Source: Nitrospiraceae bacterium (GTDB lineage: Bacteria > Nitrospirota > Nitrospiria > Nitrospirales > UBA8639). From it: DNA of 29,825 bases. Each line of letters opens with the position of its first letter. Position 1 is the stretch's first letter. A program made the translations under genes and the position numbers. A model generated the notes under the pieces. The model saw only the letters and a program-made list of their open reading frames with translations. It did no database searches and was not told the origin of the DNA. Positions 29,744 through 29,825 of this stretch are shown here, piece by piece. The stretch lies in assembly GCA_003523945.1 (NCBI GenBank), contig DOFS01000466.1, positions 1-29,825 of the forward strand, written 5' to 3'.

Positions 29744-29825
29744 ATGACCGTTCCCAACATGTCCTCACAGTGGGCTCTGGCCTGTTCAACCGTATTGTCG
29801 AAATCCCTTTGGATAACCGCCAGAC
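29734..29825 (-). CDS. 3' end of an unidentified gene, cut by the window edge
   Basis: A minus-strand open frame enters from the right edge and ends at TGA (29734-29736). The visible tail is 29 residues reading LAVIQRDFDNTVEQARAHCE and then DMLGTVIWP. It looks coding by composition (amphipathic helix), but is too short to identify. It overlaps the start of the 39-residue ORF. Confidence 0.4.
   Translation of the reverse strand, partial: LAVIQRDFDNTVEQARAHCEDMLGTVIWP

Overview
The window looks like a bacterial chromosome segment, most plausibly from a Nitrospira-type (Nitrospirota) nitrite oxidiser or a close relative. This rests on gene content: an alternative complex III (ACIII)-like operon joined to two cytochrome bd-like subunits, surrounded by stress and envelope genes (PRC-barrel proteins, DUF3618-like proteins, Ku/LigD, metallothionein, DUF1328). 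No rRNA, tRNA or marker gene fixes the taxonomy, so it is an inference of moderate confidence. I saw no insertion sequence, phage, CRISPR array or tRNA.

Layout. (1) 459-1884, minus strand: a diacylglycerol-kinase-family lipid kinase and a CreA-family periplasmic protein. (2) 2312-11248, minus strand: a PRC-barrel protein followed by a tightly packed respiratory operon, transcribed actA (pentaheme cytochrome), actB1 (molybdopterin-oxidoreductase-like), actB2 (Fe-S protein), actC (NrfD-like), actD (DUF3341), actE (monoheme cytochrome), then two different CydA-like membrane subunits. Most junctions overlap by 4 nt or a little more. No actF is present; the bd-like pair sits where it would be expected. 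(3) 11526-17114: a degenerate stand-alone receiver domain, a small coiled-coil protein, an NADPH-dependent FMN reductase, a cyclase-family protein with a broken metal motif, an AI-2E-family transporter and a DUF2254 membrane protein. (4) 17461-20239, plus strand: small stress or envelope proteins, comprising a tandem PRC-barrel protein, a DUF3618-like two-hydrophobic-segment protein, a tiny lipoprotein with its own terminator, a metallothionein, a secreted OB-like protein and a 54-residue DUF1328 protein. (5) 21076-25116: non-homologous end joining, Ku and three-domain LigD, with a convergent lysine/alanine-rich DNA-binding-like protein. (6) 25337-29190, minus strand: a secreted protein with two OB-like repeats, a YihY/BrkB membrane protein, and a cassette of DUF3618, phage-holin-like (DUF1469) and YqjD-like proteins. 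(7) At the right edge, the 3' end of an unidentified gene overlaps a possible 39-residue ORF.

How the parts may work together. The operon in (2) should exchange electrons between membrane quinol and periplasmic c-type haems. In a nitrite oxidiser it could also run in reverse, from cytochrome c to quinone. The bd-like pair may form part of the same complex or a linked oxidase; this is the most interesting architecture in the window. The rest is a stress-resistance neighbourhood covering envelope integrity, metal binding and DNA repair, with repeated use of a few small modules (PRC barrels, DUF3618-like, OB-like).
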